The notes beneath the pieces were generated by a model. The model ran no database searches, was not told the DNA's origin, and saw nothing but the letters and a program-made list of their open reading frames with translations. The position numbers were made by a program, and so were the translations under genes. A stretch of 64,000 bases of DNA from Candidatus Gastranaerophilales bacterium (lineage in GTDB: Bacteria; Cyanobacteriota; Vampirovibrionia; Gastranaerophilales; Gastranaerophilaceae), in assembly GCA_944325875.1 (NCBI GenBank), contig CALVBU010000008.1:22880-86879 (forward strand), in the 5' to 3' direction. Below are positions 1 through 7,081 of this stretch, piece after piece. The stretch's first letter is position 1. Every line of letters starts with the position of its first letter.

Positions 1-2
1 AT

Positions 3-1025
3 CTTCCATTCTTAGGCTTGAAAGATATTGATGTTGCTCAAGCATTAATGGAAATTAAAGCTAAAAATCCGCAAAAACCTGTTATCGGTGTATTTATGAC
101 TAAGAGTGAATTCTTCACAAAAATTTCTGATATGGATGTAAATATGCCATTCTTTATGTATGCTGAAGAAGCTGCTGATGGTTTGAACAGATTAAATCAA
201 CAAAGACTTTGGATGGAAAGACCTGAAGGTAAAATTCCATGCTACGATGTTGACAGAGCTAAAGTTGAAAGCATTATCAAAAAATCATTATCAGAGGGTA
301 GAGCTCAGCTTACCACATTAGAATCTATTGATGTATTGCAAGCATATGGAATCAGAGCTTGTAAATACGGGTTAGCAACTAACGAAGAAGAAGTTGTTGA
401 ACTTGGTAATTCTATCGGATACCCTGTCGTAATGAAAATGACTTCAAAAACTACATCTCACAAAACTGATGTAGGTGGTGTTGTTGTTAACATCAAATCA
501 GAAGAACAATTAAGAAAAGAATACAAAGGATTACTTGAAAGACTTGAAGCTAAAGGCTTGTTAGAAGGTCTTGAAGGCGTAATCATTCAAGAAATGGTTA
601 AAGGTAACCGTGAAATGGTTTGCGGTATCGCAACAGATCCTCAATACGGACCTATGATGATGTTCGGTTTAGGTGGTGTATTCGTTGAAGTTATGAAAGA
701 CGTAACTTTCAGAATTGCTCCTTTAACAGATGTTGATGCTGAAGAAATGATTAAATCAGTTAAAGCATACAAATTGTTAGAAGGTGCAAGAGGTACAAAA
801 CCTGCACAAATCGATCAAATCCAAGAAACTTTATTGAGATTATCTCAATTGGTAAGTGATTTCAAATTCATTGATGAACTTGATATTAACCCATTGTTAA
901 TCTCAGAAGCAACTGGTGAAGGTATCGCTGTTGATGGTCGTATCAAAGTAAGAATGGAAGAAGCTAAAGCCGCTCTTGGATGTTCTTGCGGATGCGGTTC
1001 TGCTTCTTGCTCTTGTGGCAAATAA
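3..1025 (+). CDS. Acyl-CoA synthetase (ADP/NDP-forming), C-terminal part, cut by window edge
   Basis: The frame is open to the left edge, so the 5' part of the gene lies outside the window. What remains is the end of the CoA-ligase part followed by an ATP-grasp domain (motifs VMKMTSKTTSHKTDVGGV and GVIIQEMVKGNREMVCG), as in acetate/acyl-CoA ligases of the ADP-forming type. These make ATP from acyl-CoA, ADP and phosphate in the cytoplasm, which fits a fermenter. The protein ends in an odd Cys-rich tail (CSCGCGSASCSCG) after the normal domain end. Substrate cannot be told. A terminator follows directly. Family call is firm; exact member is not. Confidence 0.85.
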   Translation, partial: LPFLGLKDIDVAQALMEIKAKNPQKPVIGVFMTKSEFFTKISDMDVNMPFFMYAEEAADGLNRLNQQRLWMERPEGKIPCYDVDRAKVESIIKKSLSEGRAQLTTLESIDVLQAYGIRACKYGLATNEEEVVELGNSIGYPVVMKMTSKTTSHKTDVGGVVVNIKSEEQLRKEYKGLLERLEAKGLLEGLEGVIIQEMVKGNREMVCGIATDPQYGPMMMFGLGGVFVEVMKDVTFRIAPLTDVDAEEMIKSVKAYKLLEGARGTKPAQIDQIQETLLRLSQLVSDFKFIDELDINPLLISEATGEGIAVDGRIKVRMEEAKAALGCSCGCGSASCSCGK

Positions 1026-1043
1026 TTAATTTGACAAAGATAT

Positions 1044-1073
1044 AAAGACCGGCCATATTGACCGGTCTTTTTT
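1044..1073 (+). terminator. Rho-independent terminator after the acyl-CoA synthetase
   Basis: A perfect 9-bp stem (AAAGACCGG / CCGGTCTTT) with a 9-nt loop is followed by further T residues. It lies 19 nt after the stop codon. Confidence 0.9.
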
Positions 1074-1104
1074 ACCCCCTTTTTATGATTTATGTGGAGG
1101 AAGT

Positions 1105-1350
1105 ATGATAAAAATTTACCCAAAAATAGTTGCTGCTATTGGTGCAACTAAAGATAGAAAATATATTAATCAATTTGCTAAAGGGAAGGTTCAAGATTCA
1201 AAGCTTTTGTATGATAGTCTTGTGAAAAAATCTGGTCCCCCTGCAAGTACTTTTCAAGAAAAAATAAATTGTTGGTTTAAAGCTTATAATGCTAATCTTG
1301 AAAAAATAAAGTGGATTGAAGAGATTAAAAATCAATTTAAAGAAAAATAA
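1105..1350 (+). CDS. Small hypothetical protein, 81 aa
   Basis: I do not recognise this protein. It is a basic, lysine-rich, soluble 81-residue protein with no signal peptide or membrane segment. A good ribosome-binding site (GGAGG, 5-6 nt before ATG) supports the start. It stands alone between a terminator and the next promoter region. Codon use resembles that of its neighbours. Confidence 0.7.
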   Translation: MIKIYPKIVAAIGATKDRKYINQFAKGKVQDSKLLYDSLVKKSGPPASTFQEKINCWFKAYNANLEKIKWIEEIKNQFKEK

Positions 1351-1441
1351 TTTGTGAATTGTAAAATTTTCTTAAAGAACTAACAAAATTTATCTTTAGC
1401 AACATAATATAATCATGTGGTCAAAAGATAAGGGTTAGTGT

Positions 1442-2080
1442 ATGAAAGTTTCACGTATTGGAGTTAATTCTACTCCTCAGTTTCAAGGAGAAAAGGCTAA
1501 AAAGGCTATGCGTAATACAGCAGGTGCTGCTGCCATTGCTTTAGCGACAGCGATGCCGATGGAGAATGCTGATGCTCAGTTAATTATTCCTCAGCCTCCA
1601 ATGCCTCCTATTACATATTATCAAGGTTATATTCCGCAAACTGCGGCATATGATGTTCCTGATTGCTTTATTTATGGGGATGTAAGAGAGTTTGATTATG
1701 ATAAATCTCTAAGACAAACTTTTAATGAAATTGATGCTAAAGGAAATCAGAATGGAGTGATTTCTATTAATGAAGTTGTTGCGGCTGATCGAGATAATTG
1801 GAATGCAACTCATTTATATCCGTATAATTCTTACCAATTAAATCATACAGTAAGTACCTTCAATCTAGTTTCAACTATGTATAATGAAGAGGGGTCTAGC
1901 CATAAAAGTATCAATTTTAGAGAATATACAAAAATAATGAATGATTATATGCGTGCAAGAAATATTAATACATTTTTTAATTTATTGCGTATGATAACAA
2001 TTCCTAGAATTGTTTGTCCACCGCCTCCACCTCCGCACCATCATCATCCGGCTCCGCCTCCACATAGACATAGGTACTAG
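1442..2080 (+). CDS. Hypothetical protein with F-Q-G N-terminal tag and Pro/His-rich tail
   Basis: Unrecognised 212-residue protein. It begins MKVS and carries QFQG near residue 15, a short tag also seen in the 1434-residue GH13-type protein of this window (MKVS...AFKG). A small hydrophobic Ala-rich stretch follows (residues 27-40). The middle has a degenerate EF-hand-like segment (GNQNGVISINE). The last 22 residues are mostly Pro and His (PPPPPPHHHH, then PAPPPHRHRY), which could bind metal. A TATAAT at 1408-1413 and AAGG before the ATG support expression. Function unknown; the EF-hand reading is weak. Confidence 0.7.
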   Translation: MKVSRIGVNSTPQFQGEKAKKAMRNTAGAAAIALATAMPMENADAQLIIPQPPMPPITYYQGYIPQTAAYDVPDCFIYGDVREFDYDKSLRQTFNEIDAKGNQNGVISINEVVAADRDNWNATHLYPYNSYQLNHTVSTFNLVSTMYNEEGSSHKSINFREYTKIMNDYMRARNINTFFNLLRMITIPRIVCPPPPPPHHHHPAPPPHRHRY

Positions 2081-2101
2081 GATTGAATTATTATGATAAA
2101 T

Positions 2102-2130
2102 TTGTTAAAATAAGACTATCAAATTAAAAT
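2102..2130 (+). promoter_or_regulatory. Promoter of the first G-tract leader
   Basis: TTGTTA (2102-2107) and TAAAAT (2125-2130) are separated by 17 nt, giving a predicted start near 2137. The second leader copy has TTGAAA-17-TATAAT at the matching place. Confidence 0.65.
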
Positions 2131-2144
2131 GATAGTCTTATTTT
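2110..2144 (+). terminator. Rho-independent terminator overlapping the next promoter
   Basis: A 12-bp stem (ATAAGACTATCA / TGATAGTCTTAT, loop 2122-2129) is followed by TTT. It ends transcription of the Pro/His-tail gene. The -10 box for the downstream leader lies inside its loop and the predicted start in its 3' arm. Confidence 0.8.
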
Positions 2145-2346
2145 GCAAAAGGAGGAATGTATGCAAAAAGTAAATATAGATAGGATTTCGGGGGGGGGGG
2201 CTACCGACTAACAGTTAGGATAAGCGTTTCAGACTTAGACCTCCGATTTGATGAAAAAGAGCAGAAAAGCAAGCCGTGCCAACAGACACGGTGATTCTTG
2301 CTGCAAAAATTCTAAAAAAGTGTAATAAAAATAAACGGAGGATAAA
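2137..2346 (+). promoter_or_regulatory. Structured prepilin leader RNA with G11 tract, copy 1
   Basis: The leader is about 210 nt from predicted start to the prepilin ATG. In order it holds GGAGG (2151-2155), a 16-codon ORF (2161-2211) containing G11 (2190-2200), a CTAA-cag-TTAG hairpin, CCTCCGATTT (2240-2249), a hairpin (GCAAG CCGTG / CACGG...CTTGC, 2269-2301) and the prepilin RBS GGAGG (2337-2341). CCTCCG-A-TTT can pair with AAACGGAGG (2333-2341) over 9 bp with one bulged A, which would hide the prepilin RBS. A near-identical element lies at 27944-28149. The regulatory role is inference. Confidence 0.75.
2161..2211 (+). CDS. Leader peptide MQKVNIDRISGGGATD with poly-G tract
   Basis: This 16-codon ORF has a strong RBS (GGAGG, 5 nt before ATG) and is repeated with conservative changes at 27965. 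Codons 10-14 contain 11 consecutive G. If one G were added, or the ribosome slipped back one nucleotide, the reading frame would continue as GYRLTVRISVSDLDLRF... to a TGA at 2292-2294, through the CCTCCG segment. If one G were lost it would stop within 20 nt. Translation has not been shown. Confidence 0.55.
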   Translation: MQKVNIDRISGGGATD

Positions 2347-3150
2347 ATGAAAGAGAACAGAGCTTTTACATTGGCAGAAGTGTTGATAACCATTGGTATT
2401 ATAGGTGTTGTTGCAGCTATGACTTTACCTGCTCTTATCAACAAAACAAAAAACAAAGAGTTGCATACAGCATTTTTAAAAACCTATACTGAACTAAATC
2501 AGGTAGCGATGTTGTTCAAGGCAGATTACGGAATAACAGTTCCAGAAGCTGTGACAAATAGTGTAGGTGGGATGCGAGAAAATAGTAAGAAAATAATAGC
2601 TTATTATAAAGGTGCTAAGTCTGTTAATTCTGGAGGGCAAGGTGTTGATGATGGTGAAGGTAATTATATTGCATTCTATTCATTGAGTACTTTAAATGGG
2701 AAATCTTATTCAGGGGGTGCTAATACAAGCGGAAAGAATTCTTCTTTTTTCTGTGATGCTTCAGCTTTTACACCTACTCAATCTGGAGCTATAATGATAT
2801 TTAATGATGCCCCGCGTGTAGAAGGTCAAAATGGGCCTGTTATCTGTGTAGATATAAATGGTAAGAAAAAGCCTAATCGTTATGGAATAGATTATTTTAT
2901 GTTTATTTTTACACTTGACGGGCGGGTTATTCCTGTGGGACAGGAGCATAAAGACAATCCTCCTGTATGTAACAGTGCATCAGGATCTTGTGTTAATTTT
3001 AACAATGTAGGACCGGAATATTGTTCTAATACTTCAAACGACATTTCAAAAAATACGTCTTGTGCGTATTATGCACTTACAAATACACATCCTACAAAAG
3101 AGGGCAAAGATTACTGGACAGATTTTTTAGGCGAGGTATACAGCAGATAA
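2347..3150 (+). CDS. Type IV prepilin-like / type II secretion pseudopilin-like protein
   Basis: A 267-residue protein with a short basic leader (MKENRA), then FTLAEVLITIGIIGVVAAMTLP: a class III prepilin signal with Glu at position +5 of the mature protein and one hydrophobic helix. Cleavage would follow Ala rather than the usual Gly. The C-terminal globular part is rich in Gly, Ser, Asn and Cys (six Cys). It should be inserted in the membrane and assembled by type IV pilus or secretion machinery. It lies behind the G11 leader and its RBS is GGAGG at 2337. One of six paralogs in the window. It lacks the DGWxIKDDYPW ending of three others. Confidence 0.85.
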   Translation: MKENRAFTLAEVLITIGIIGVVAAMTLPALINKTKNKELHTAFLKTYTELNQVAMLFKADYGITVPEAVTNSVGGMRENSKKIIAYYKGAKSVNSGGQGVDDGEGNYIAFYSLSTLNGKSYSGGANTSGKNSSFFCDASAFTPTQSGAIMIFNDAPRVEGQNGPVICVDINGKKKPNRYGIDYFMFIFTLDGRVIPVGQEHKDNPPVCNSASGSCVNFNNVGPEYCSNTSNDISKNTSCAYYALTNTHPTKEGKDYWTDFLGEVYSR

Positions 3151-3606
3151 TTAATATCCGATAGCCCAGTTAACTGTCGATGTTAAAGTTTTTTGAGGTT
3201 CTACGTTGACATTTGCAGATACTGCAGGAACCTCAATTACTTTTGCTGCTTTTTGAAGTAAATTGTATTGAGTCATTCTGTTATCAACATTATTAAATGA
3301 TTTCAAACGATCCAAATGATTTTGTAGTTCTGCATTTTCATCGTTTAATGTTGTAACCTGACGGCTTAGAGTATTTAATGTAATTTCGTTACACATTTCA
3401 AAGTAGTAGCTGACGAAGGCGACGATTACAAATACGCCTAAAATTCCACATAATGTTGCATTTACCTTCCTTATAGCCATTTCTTTGTATGTATTCTCCT
3501 TGTGAAAATAACCTTCGATAACCGGTGCTTGCTGTATAGGATTTGCTGTGTAATCCTGATTTACATAAGAATAATTAATGTCTTGTCTTACTCTTGCAGT
3601 ATTCAA
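3151..3606 (-). CDS. FtsL-like cell division protein (single TM plus coiled coil)
   Basis: A 151-residue protein with a cytoplasmic N-terminus, one membrane helix (about residues 52-70, TLCGILGVFVIVAFVSYYF) and then a heptad-like coiled coil (LSRQVTTLNDENAELQNHLDRL). This is the layout of FtsL, a bitopic divisome protein. It lies 41 nt downstream of rsmH on the same strand, where ftsL sits in the classic dcw cluster, which strengthens the call. No ftsI or mur genes follow; the cluster breaks here. Its stop codon abuts the stop of the convergent prepilin gene. FtsL is poorly conserved, so the name rests on topology and position. Confidence 0.65.
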   Translation of the reverse strand: MNTARVRQDINYSYVNQDYTANPIQQAPVIEGYFHKENTYKEMAIRKVNATLCGILGVFVIVAFVSYYFEMCNEITLNTLSRQVTTLNDENAELQNHLDRLKSFNNVDNRMTQYNLLQKAAKVIEVPAVSANVNVEPQKTLTSTVNWAIGY

Positions 3607-3647
3607 CTTTTTTCCCCAACTGTTTTAAACTACAAACTGTCCCAAAA

Positions 3648-4577
3648 TTAATTAATACATCTTGCGATTCTTAATTTTGCGCTTCTCGATGGCGGATTTT
3701 CAGAAATCTCTTCTTCCGATGCCGTAATCGGTTTTTTATTAACAAGCTCCAGTTTTGGTGGCGGGCATGTGCAAATCATTTGATTTTTTTCGCAATGACA
3801 CCGCTGTGAATGGTACTTGAATAAGTGTTTCACTATCCTATCCTCCAAAGAGTGAAAACTTATTACACTTATTATAGCACCAACGTCAAGTAAATCCAAC
3901 ACATCGTTTAAAGTATTTTTAACATTTTGTAACTCTTGGTTTACCTCAATTCTGATTGCTTGGAATACCCTTGTTGCAGGGTGAATAGAGGTTTTGACGT
4001 GTGGGGTACATTTGATGATTAAATCTGATAATTCAGTTGTAGTTTTGATTTTTTTTATTTTTCTTTGTTCAATTATAGCTTTAGCTATTCTTTTGGAAAA
4101 CCTTTCTTCTCCGTATTCAGAAAAGATTCTAACTAATTCGTTTTCACTGTAATCGTTTACAACATCATAAGCTGAAAAGTCAGAATCTTGATTAAATCGC
4201 ATATCAAGCGGAGCTTCTTTTGAAAATGAAAAACCTCTCTCAGCCTTATTAAACTGATGATAAGATGCTCCCAAGTCAAAAAGAACACCACCTGTGATTT
4301 TTTCAATACCTAGTGAATGTAAAACTTTTTTAATATTTGTATAAGAATTTTTTACTATTGTTAAGTTTTGGTAACCTTCTAATCTTTTTGATGCTGCCTC
4401 TATTGCGTCGTCGTCAATATCAAAGGCGATTAATCTCCCATCAGGAGATATTCTGTTCAAAATTAGCTCACTGTGGCCGCCTCCGCCAAGTGTGCAATCA
4501 ATGTATATAAGACCGTTTTTGCATTCTAATGCGTCAACGGCCTCTTGTTTCATAACTGTATAATGCTTAAATTCCAT
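3648..4577 (-). CDS. rsmH: 16S rRNA (cytosine(1402)-N4)-methyltransferase RsmH
   Basis: The 309-residue length and motifs match RsmH (MraW): HYTVMKQEAVDAL at the N-terminus, the SAM-binding IDCTLGGGGHSELIL, FDLGASYHQFNKAERGFSF, and ISFHSLEDRIVKHLFK near the end. The enzyme methylates N4 of C1402 in the ribosomal P site. It is followed by an FtsL-like gene, as in dcw clusters. No Shine-Dalgarno precedes the ATG. Instead TGC-TAAAAT ends 7 nt before it, so the mRNA is probably leaderless. Confidence 0.97.
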   Translation of the reverse strand: MEFKHYTVMKQEAVDALECKNGLIYIDCTLGGGGHSELILNRISPDGRLIAFDIDDDAIEAASKRLEGYQNLTIVKNSYTNIKKVLHSLGIEKITGGVLFDLGASYHQFNKAERGFSFSKEAPLDMRFNQDSDFSAYDVVNDYSENELVRIFSEYGEERFSKRIAKAIIEQRKIKKIKTTTELSDLIIKCTPHVKTSIHPATRVFQAIRIEVNQELQNVKNTLNDVLDLLDVGAIISVISFHSLEDRIVKHLFKYHSQRCHCEKNQMICTCPPPKLELVNKKPITASEEEISENPPSRSAKLRIARCIN

Positions 4578-4583
4578 ACAAGA

Positions 4584-4592
4584 ATTTTAGCA
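4584..4592 (-). promoter_or_regulatory. Extended -10 for leaderless rsmH
   Basis: On the minus strand TGC-TAAAAT is followed by six nucleotides and the ATG, so transcription should begin at or next to the start codon. The same geometry is seen at four other genes here. Confidence 0.6.
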
Positions 4593-4599
4593 CAAAATT

Positions 4600-4794
4600 T
4601 TATACGTGTACAAACCCTTCTAATCCGTAGTCATCAAAGATTTCAAGGAATTTGTTATAAGTAAATACTTGTGCATTTCCGTCGGAATCTGTGATTTCAA
4701 TTAATTCGTTTGCTTCTGCATTTTCTATAGCATTAGCAATTGCATCAATTTGATTTTCGTCTAGTTCTTTTGTTGAAATAAATTGTATATCCAT
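4600..4794 (-). CDS. Small acidic protein, paralog of the next gene
   Basis: A 64-residue acidic protein of unknown function. Its C-terminal half (FTYNKFLEIFDDYGLEGFV) closely matches that of the 82-residue neighbour (YTYAKFVEIYDEQGLDGFL), so the two arose by tandem duplication. A similar though weaker match is the last 35 residues of the adjacent calpain-like protease. RBS GGGAG lies 7-8 nt before the ATG. The gap to the 82-residue gene is 23 nt, so they are probably co-transcribed. Confidence 0.75.
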   Translation of the reverse strand: MDIQFISTKELDENQIDAIANAIENAEANELIEITDSDGNAQVFTYNKFLEIFDDYGLEGFVHV

Positions 4795-4817
4795 GATTAG
4801 TCTCCCTGTCTGTCTTA

Positions 4818-5066
4818 TTAGTGGTATAAAAAGCCGTCAAGGCCTTGTTCATCGTAAATTTCTACAAATTTTGCATATGTGTAGATTTTAGTGTTTTCAG
4901 GTTTATTTTGGTCCATAACAAGAATTCTGCCGTTACTGATTTTTGAATCAAGTTGGTTAATGAAATCTACCATTGATGTCAGATAGTTTTCATTTGCTAA
5001 GTCTTCTACTGTAACATTTTTCAGAAAGTGAAAATCTCTTTCGGTAAATGTAATTTGTTCGCCCAT
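4818..5066 (-). CDS. Small acidic protein related to the tail of the adjacent protease
   Basis: An 82-residue protein of unknown function. The ending ILVMDQNKPENTKIYTYAKF aligns with the C-terminus of the calpain-like protein upstream (IIVKEPHNSENSKIYTREEF) and with the 64-residue neighbour. RBS AAGGAG precedes the ATG. It may derive from, bind or modulate the protease, but that is inference. It could equally be a stand-alone small domain family. It lies 94 nt after the protease gene on the same strand. Confidence 0.75.
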   Translation of the reverse strand: MGEQITFTERDFHFLKNVTVEDLANENYLTSMVDFINQLDSKISNGRILVMDQNKPENTKIYTYAKFVEIYDEQGLDGFLYH

Positions 5067-5160
5067 AAATTACTCCTTGAATAACCTGTTACGCTGTACC
5101 TGCTATTACGGTCTTGTCTGAGAAAATCTTTAATAGAAGATATTTAATGTAAAGAAATTT

Positions 5161-6999
5161 TTACAATATCATTATATTTAGCATTCCATCAAACTTGTTT
5201 TGAAATTCCTCACGTGTATAAATTTTGCTATTCTCACTATTGTGAGGTTCTTTAACAATAATGTTGTCCCCATCTATTGTTATCCAATATTGATGTGACA
5301 TGTATTCAGAAGTTGCAGCTGAGGTACATATGGCAACGTTTGGTTGTAGTTCTTGTAGTTTGTCTAAGCAACCTGGGGAATTTGCAATTATGAGTGGGGT
5401 ATTTTTGAAGCGTTTAATGTTTTGCTTATCTAAAATTTCTCCCTCGATCTCAATAGGGGTGTCGGGTCTATTGTAATTCATAAATGCAATTTTAGCATTA
5501 TTGCCGGTGAGTATTTCAAGAGCTTTATATGCAAATCCTCCATTAAGATTTTGGGGTGGATTTGCTTCTGATAGATGTTTTTCAAACGCTAATTCTATTG
5601 CTCTTAAATCATAGTCACCTTTTGATAACTTGCAAGAGTATTGTAATTCTTCATTGGTTATTGTGTATTCTTTTTTGCCACCTAGTAGTTTAACTTTTAT
5701 GTCGTGTGTTTTTGGATCAACTTCAAGGCAATTTTCTATTAATTTTTTACCATTTTTTGATTCTGCGATTGAGTTAATAGTTGCAAGAAGCCAGCAGTCT
5801 CCGGTCTTACCTTGATAATTTGCTTTGTCAATTTGTCCGTTTGCAACGTCTATGAATAAGTCGTTATTTTTAAGCATATTTGAAGCTATATTATAAGTCT
5901 TACGAATTTCTTCTGCACTATCTGTTGAAAATTTATCTAGCCTTTTGTTTATGATTTCTATACTTTTATCAACAGCCTTCATATCGTTACAATATAGTTC
6001 GATAGAATTGTTTCGTGCCTTTGTAAATTTAGCTTTAATCATTGAAGATATGTGGTTAAGTTGTTCTTCTTTTTCTTTTTGATTAGGGTTTTGTAGAATT
6101 TTATCAAGCAAAGTATCTTGAAAACCTTCATCACCATCCATTAGATTTTCATCATTTTTTACTTGAAAATCATCAATAACATTTATCACGTTATCTTCGT
6201 TAATTTTTTTTATGTTTTCGGTCGTTAAATTGTTATAAATTTCAGTCGCAAGAGGATCGATTTCTTCTCCTAGAATAATTTCTGTAGTGCGACTAATTTG
6301 TCCGTTTTTATCATAATAATTTTTGTAGGTTTTACCATTTTCGTTGATTGTGGTATCCAAGAGTTTCATGTTTTCATCATAGTGGTTTGTTTTAGTTTTA
6401 TTGCCCTTGTCATTATATTCGTATGTGTAGTGCTCTTGGATATATTTTTGGTTTAAAAATGATTGTTTTATAATGTTCCCATTGTTGTCGTATTTTTCCT
6501 CAAATACAATGTCTCCTGTTTCGGGATCATAACTTGTAGAAGAATCTAAATTCCCAGTCTCTTGGTTATAGGTACAATTTCTTGTAAGTCTATTTTTGTA
6601 ATCATAAGATTGTGCTGAATATATTTTTGTTTTTTCTCTGTCTGAGAATATGTGTTGTTTTTCAAATTCTAAGTATAAAATGCTTTCGCATCCGTCTTCA
6701 GTGTAAATATCTTCTGATATAATTTTTCCTTGTTCGTCATAGAAAATTTCATTTAGAAGAGCTTTTGTTTTAGGATCTAGTATTTTTTTATTTCTAAGGG
6801 TTCCGTTTTCGTTATATTCACATTTTTCGTTTTCTGCATTAGTTTCTACTTGTAGACCTTTATTATTAATATCCGTTGATTTAGAAGAAGACATATCAAT
6901 TGCAGTAAAATCATTGCAAGTCTTCTTCAATGTTTTTTCAAAAGGTAATTGAAATGGAATATTTAACCTAATACTATTTTGTGATTTTTCTACACTCAT
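5161..6999 (-). CDS. Calpain-like cysteine protease with N-terminal YD-type repeats
   Basis: A 612-residue protein. Residues about 60-245 hold repeats of the form YDxxGxIxxxxxYDxxTG (for example YDPETGDIVFEEKYDNNGNI), like YwqK/MORN-type or RHS-like strands. The C-terminal third is a calpain-type papain fold: Cys402 in GKTGDCWLLA, His569 in MSHQYWITIDG and Asn587 in EPHN fit the C-H-N triad in order and spacing. There is no signal peptide or membrane segment, so it is cytoplasmic or delivered by an unusual route. No calcium-binding module is obvious. The start has no strong RBS. Catalytic family is fairly sure; target unknown. Confidence 0.8.
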   Translation of the reverse strand: MSVEKSQNSIRLNIPFQLPFEKTLKKTCNDFTAIDMSSSKSTDINNKGLQVETNAENEKCEYNENGTLRNKKILDPKTKALLNEIFYDEQGKIISEDIYTEDGCESILYLEFEKQHIFSDREKTKIYSAQSYDYKNRLTRNCTYNQETGNLDSSTSYDPETGDIVFEEKYDNNGNIIKQSFLNQKYIQEHYTYEYNDKGNKTKTNHYDENMKLLDTTINENGKTYKNYYDKNGQISRTTEIILGEEIDPLATEIYNNLTTENIKKINEDNVINVIDDFQVKNDENLMDGDEGFQDTLLDKILQNPNQKEKEEQLNHISSMIKAKFTKARNNSIELYCNDMKAVDKSIEIINKRLDKFSTDSAEEIRKTYNIASNMLKNNDLFIDVANGQIDKANYQGKTGDCWLLATINSIAESKNGKKLIENCLEVDPKTHDIKVKLLGGKKEYTITNEELQYSCKLSKGDYDLRAIELAFEKHLSEANPPQNLNGGFAYKALEILTGNNAKIAFMNYNRPDTPIEIEGEILDKQNIKRFKNTPLIIANSPGCLDKLQELQPNVAICTSAATSEYMSHQYWITIDGDNIIVKEPHNSENSKIYTREEFQNKFDGMLNIMIL

Positions 7000-7015
7000 A
7001 AGTGTCTTTACGGCA

Positions 7016-7050
7016 AAAGAGCAGAATCTCTTTAAGGAATTCTGCTCTTT
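7016..7050 (-). terminator. Terminator after gltX
   Basis: A 12-bp stem (AAAGAGCAGAAT / ATTCTGCTCTTT) lies just past the gltX stop and is followed by four T on the minus strand. It also sits directly upstream of the protease gene. Confidence 0.7.
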
Positions 7051-7081
7051 GTAACATATTATTAATATAGGCTTAAATAGC

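Noticed and set aside
2190..2260. Possible tRNA-like or tRNA-derived segment in the G-tract leader
   Set aside because: Some stretches recall an anticodon arm, but there is no acceptor stem, T-arm consensus or CCA-side partner, so a tRNA reading fails.
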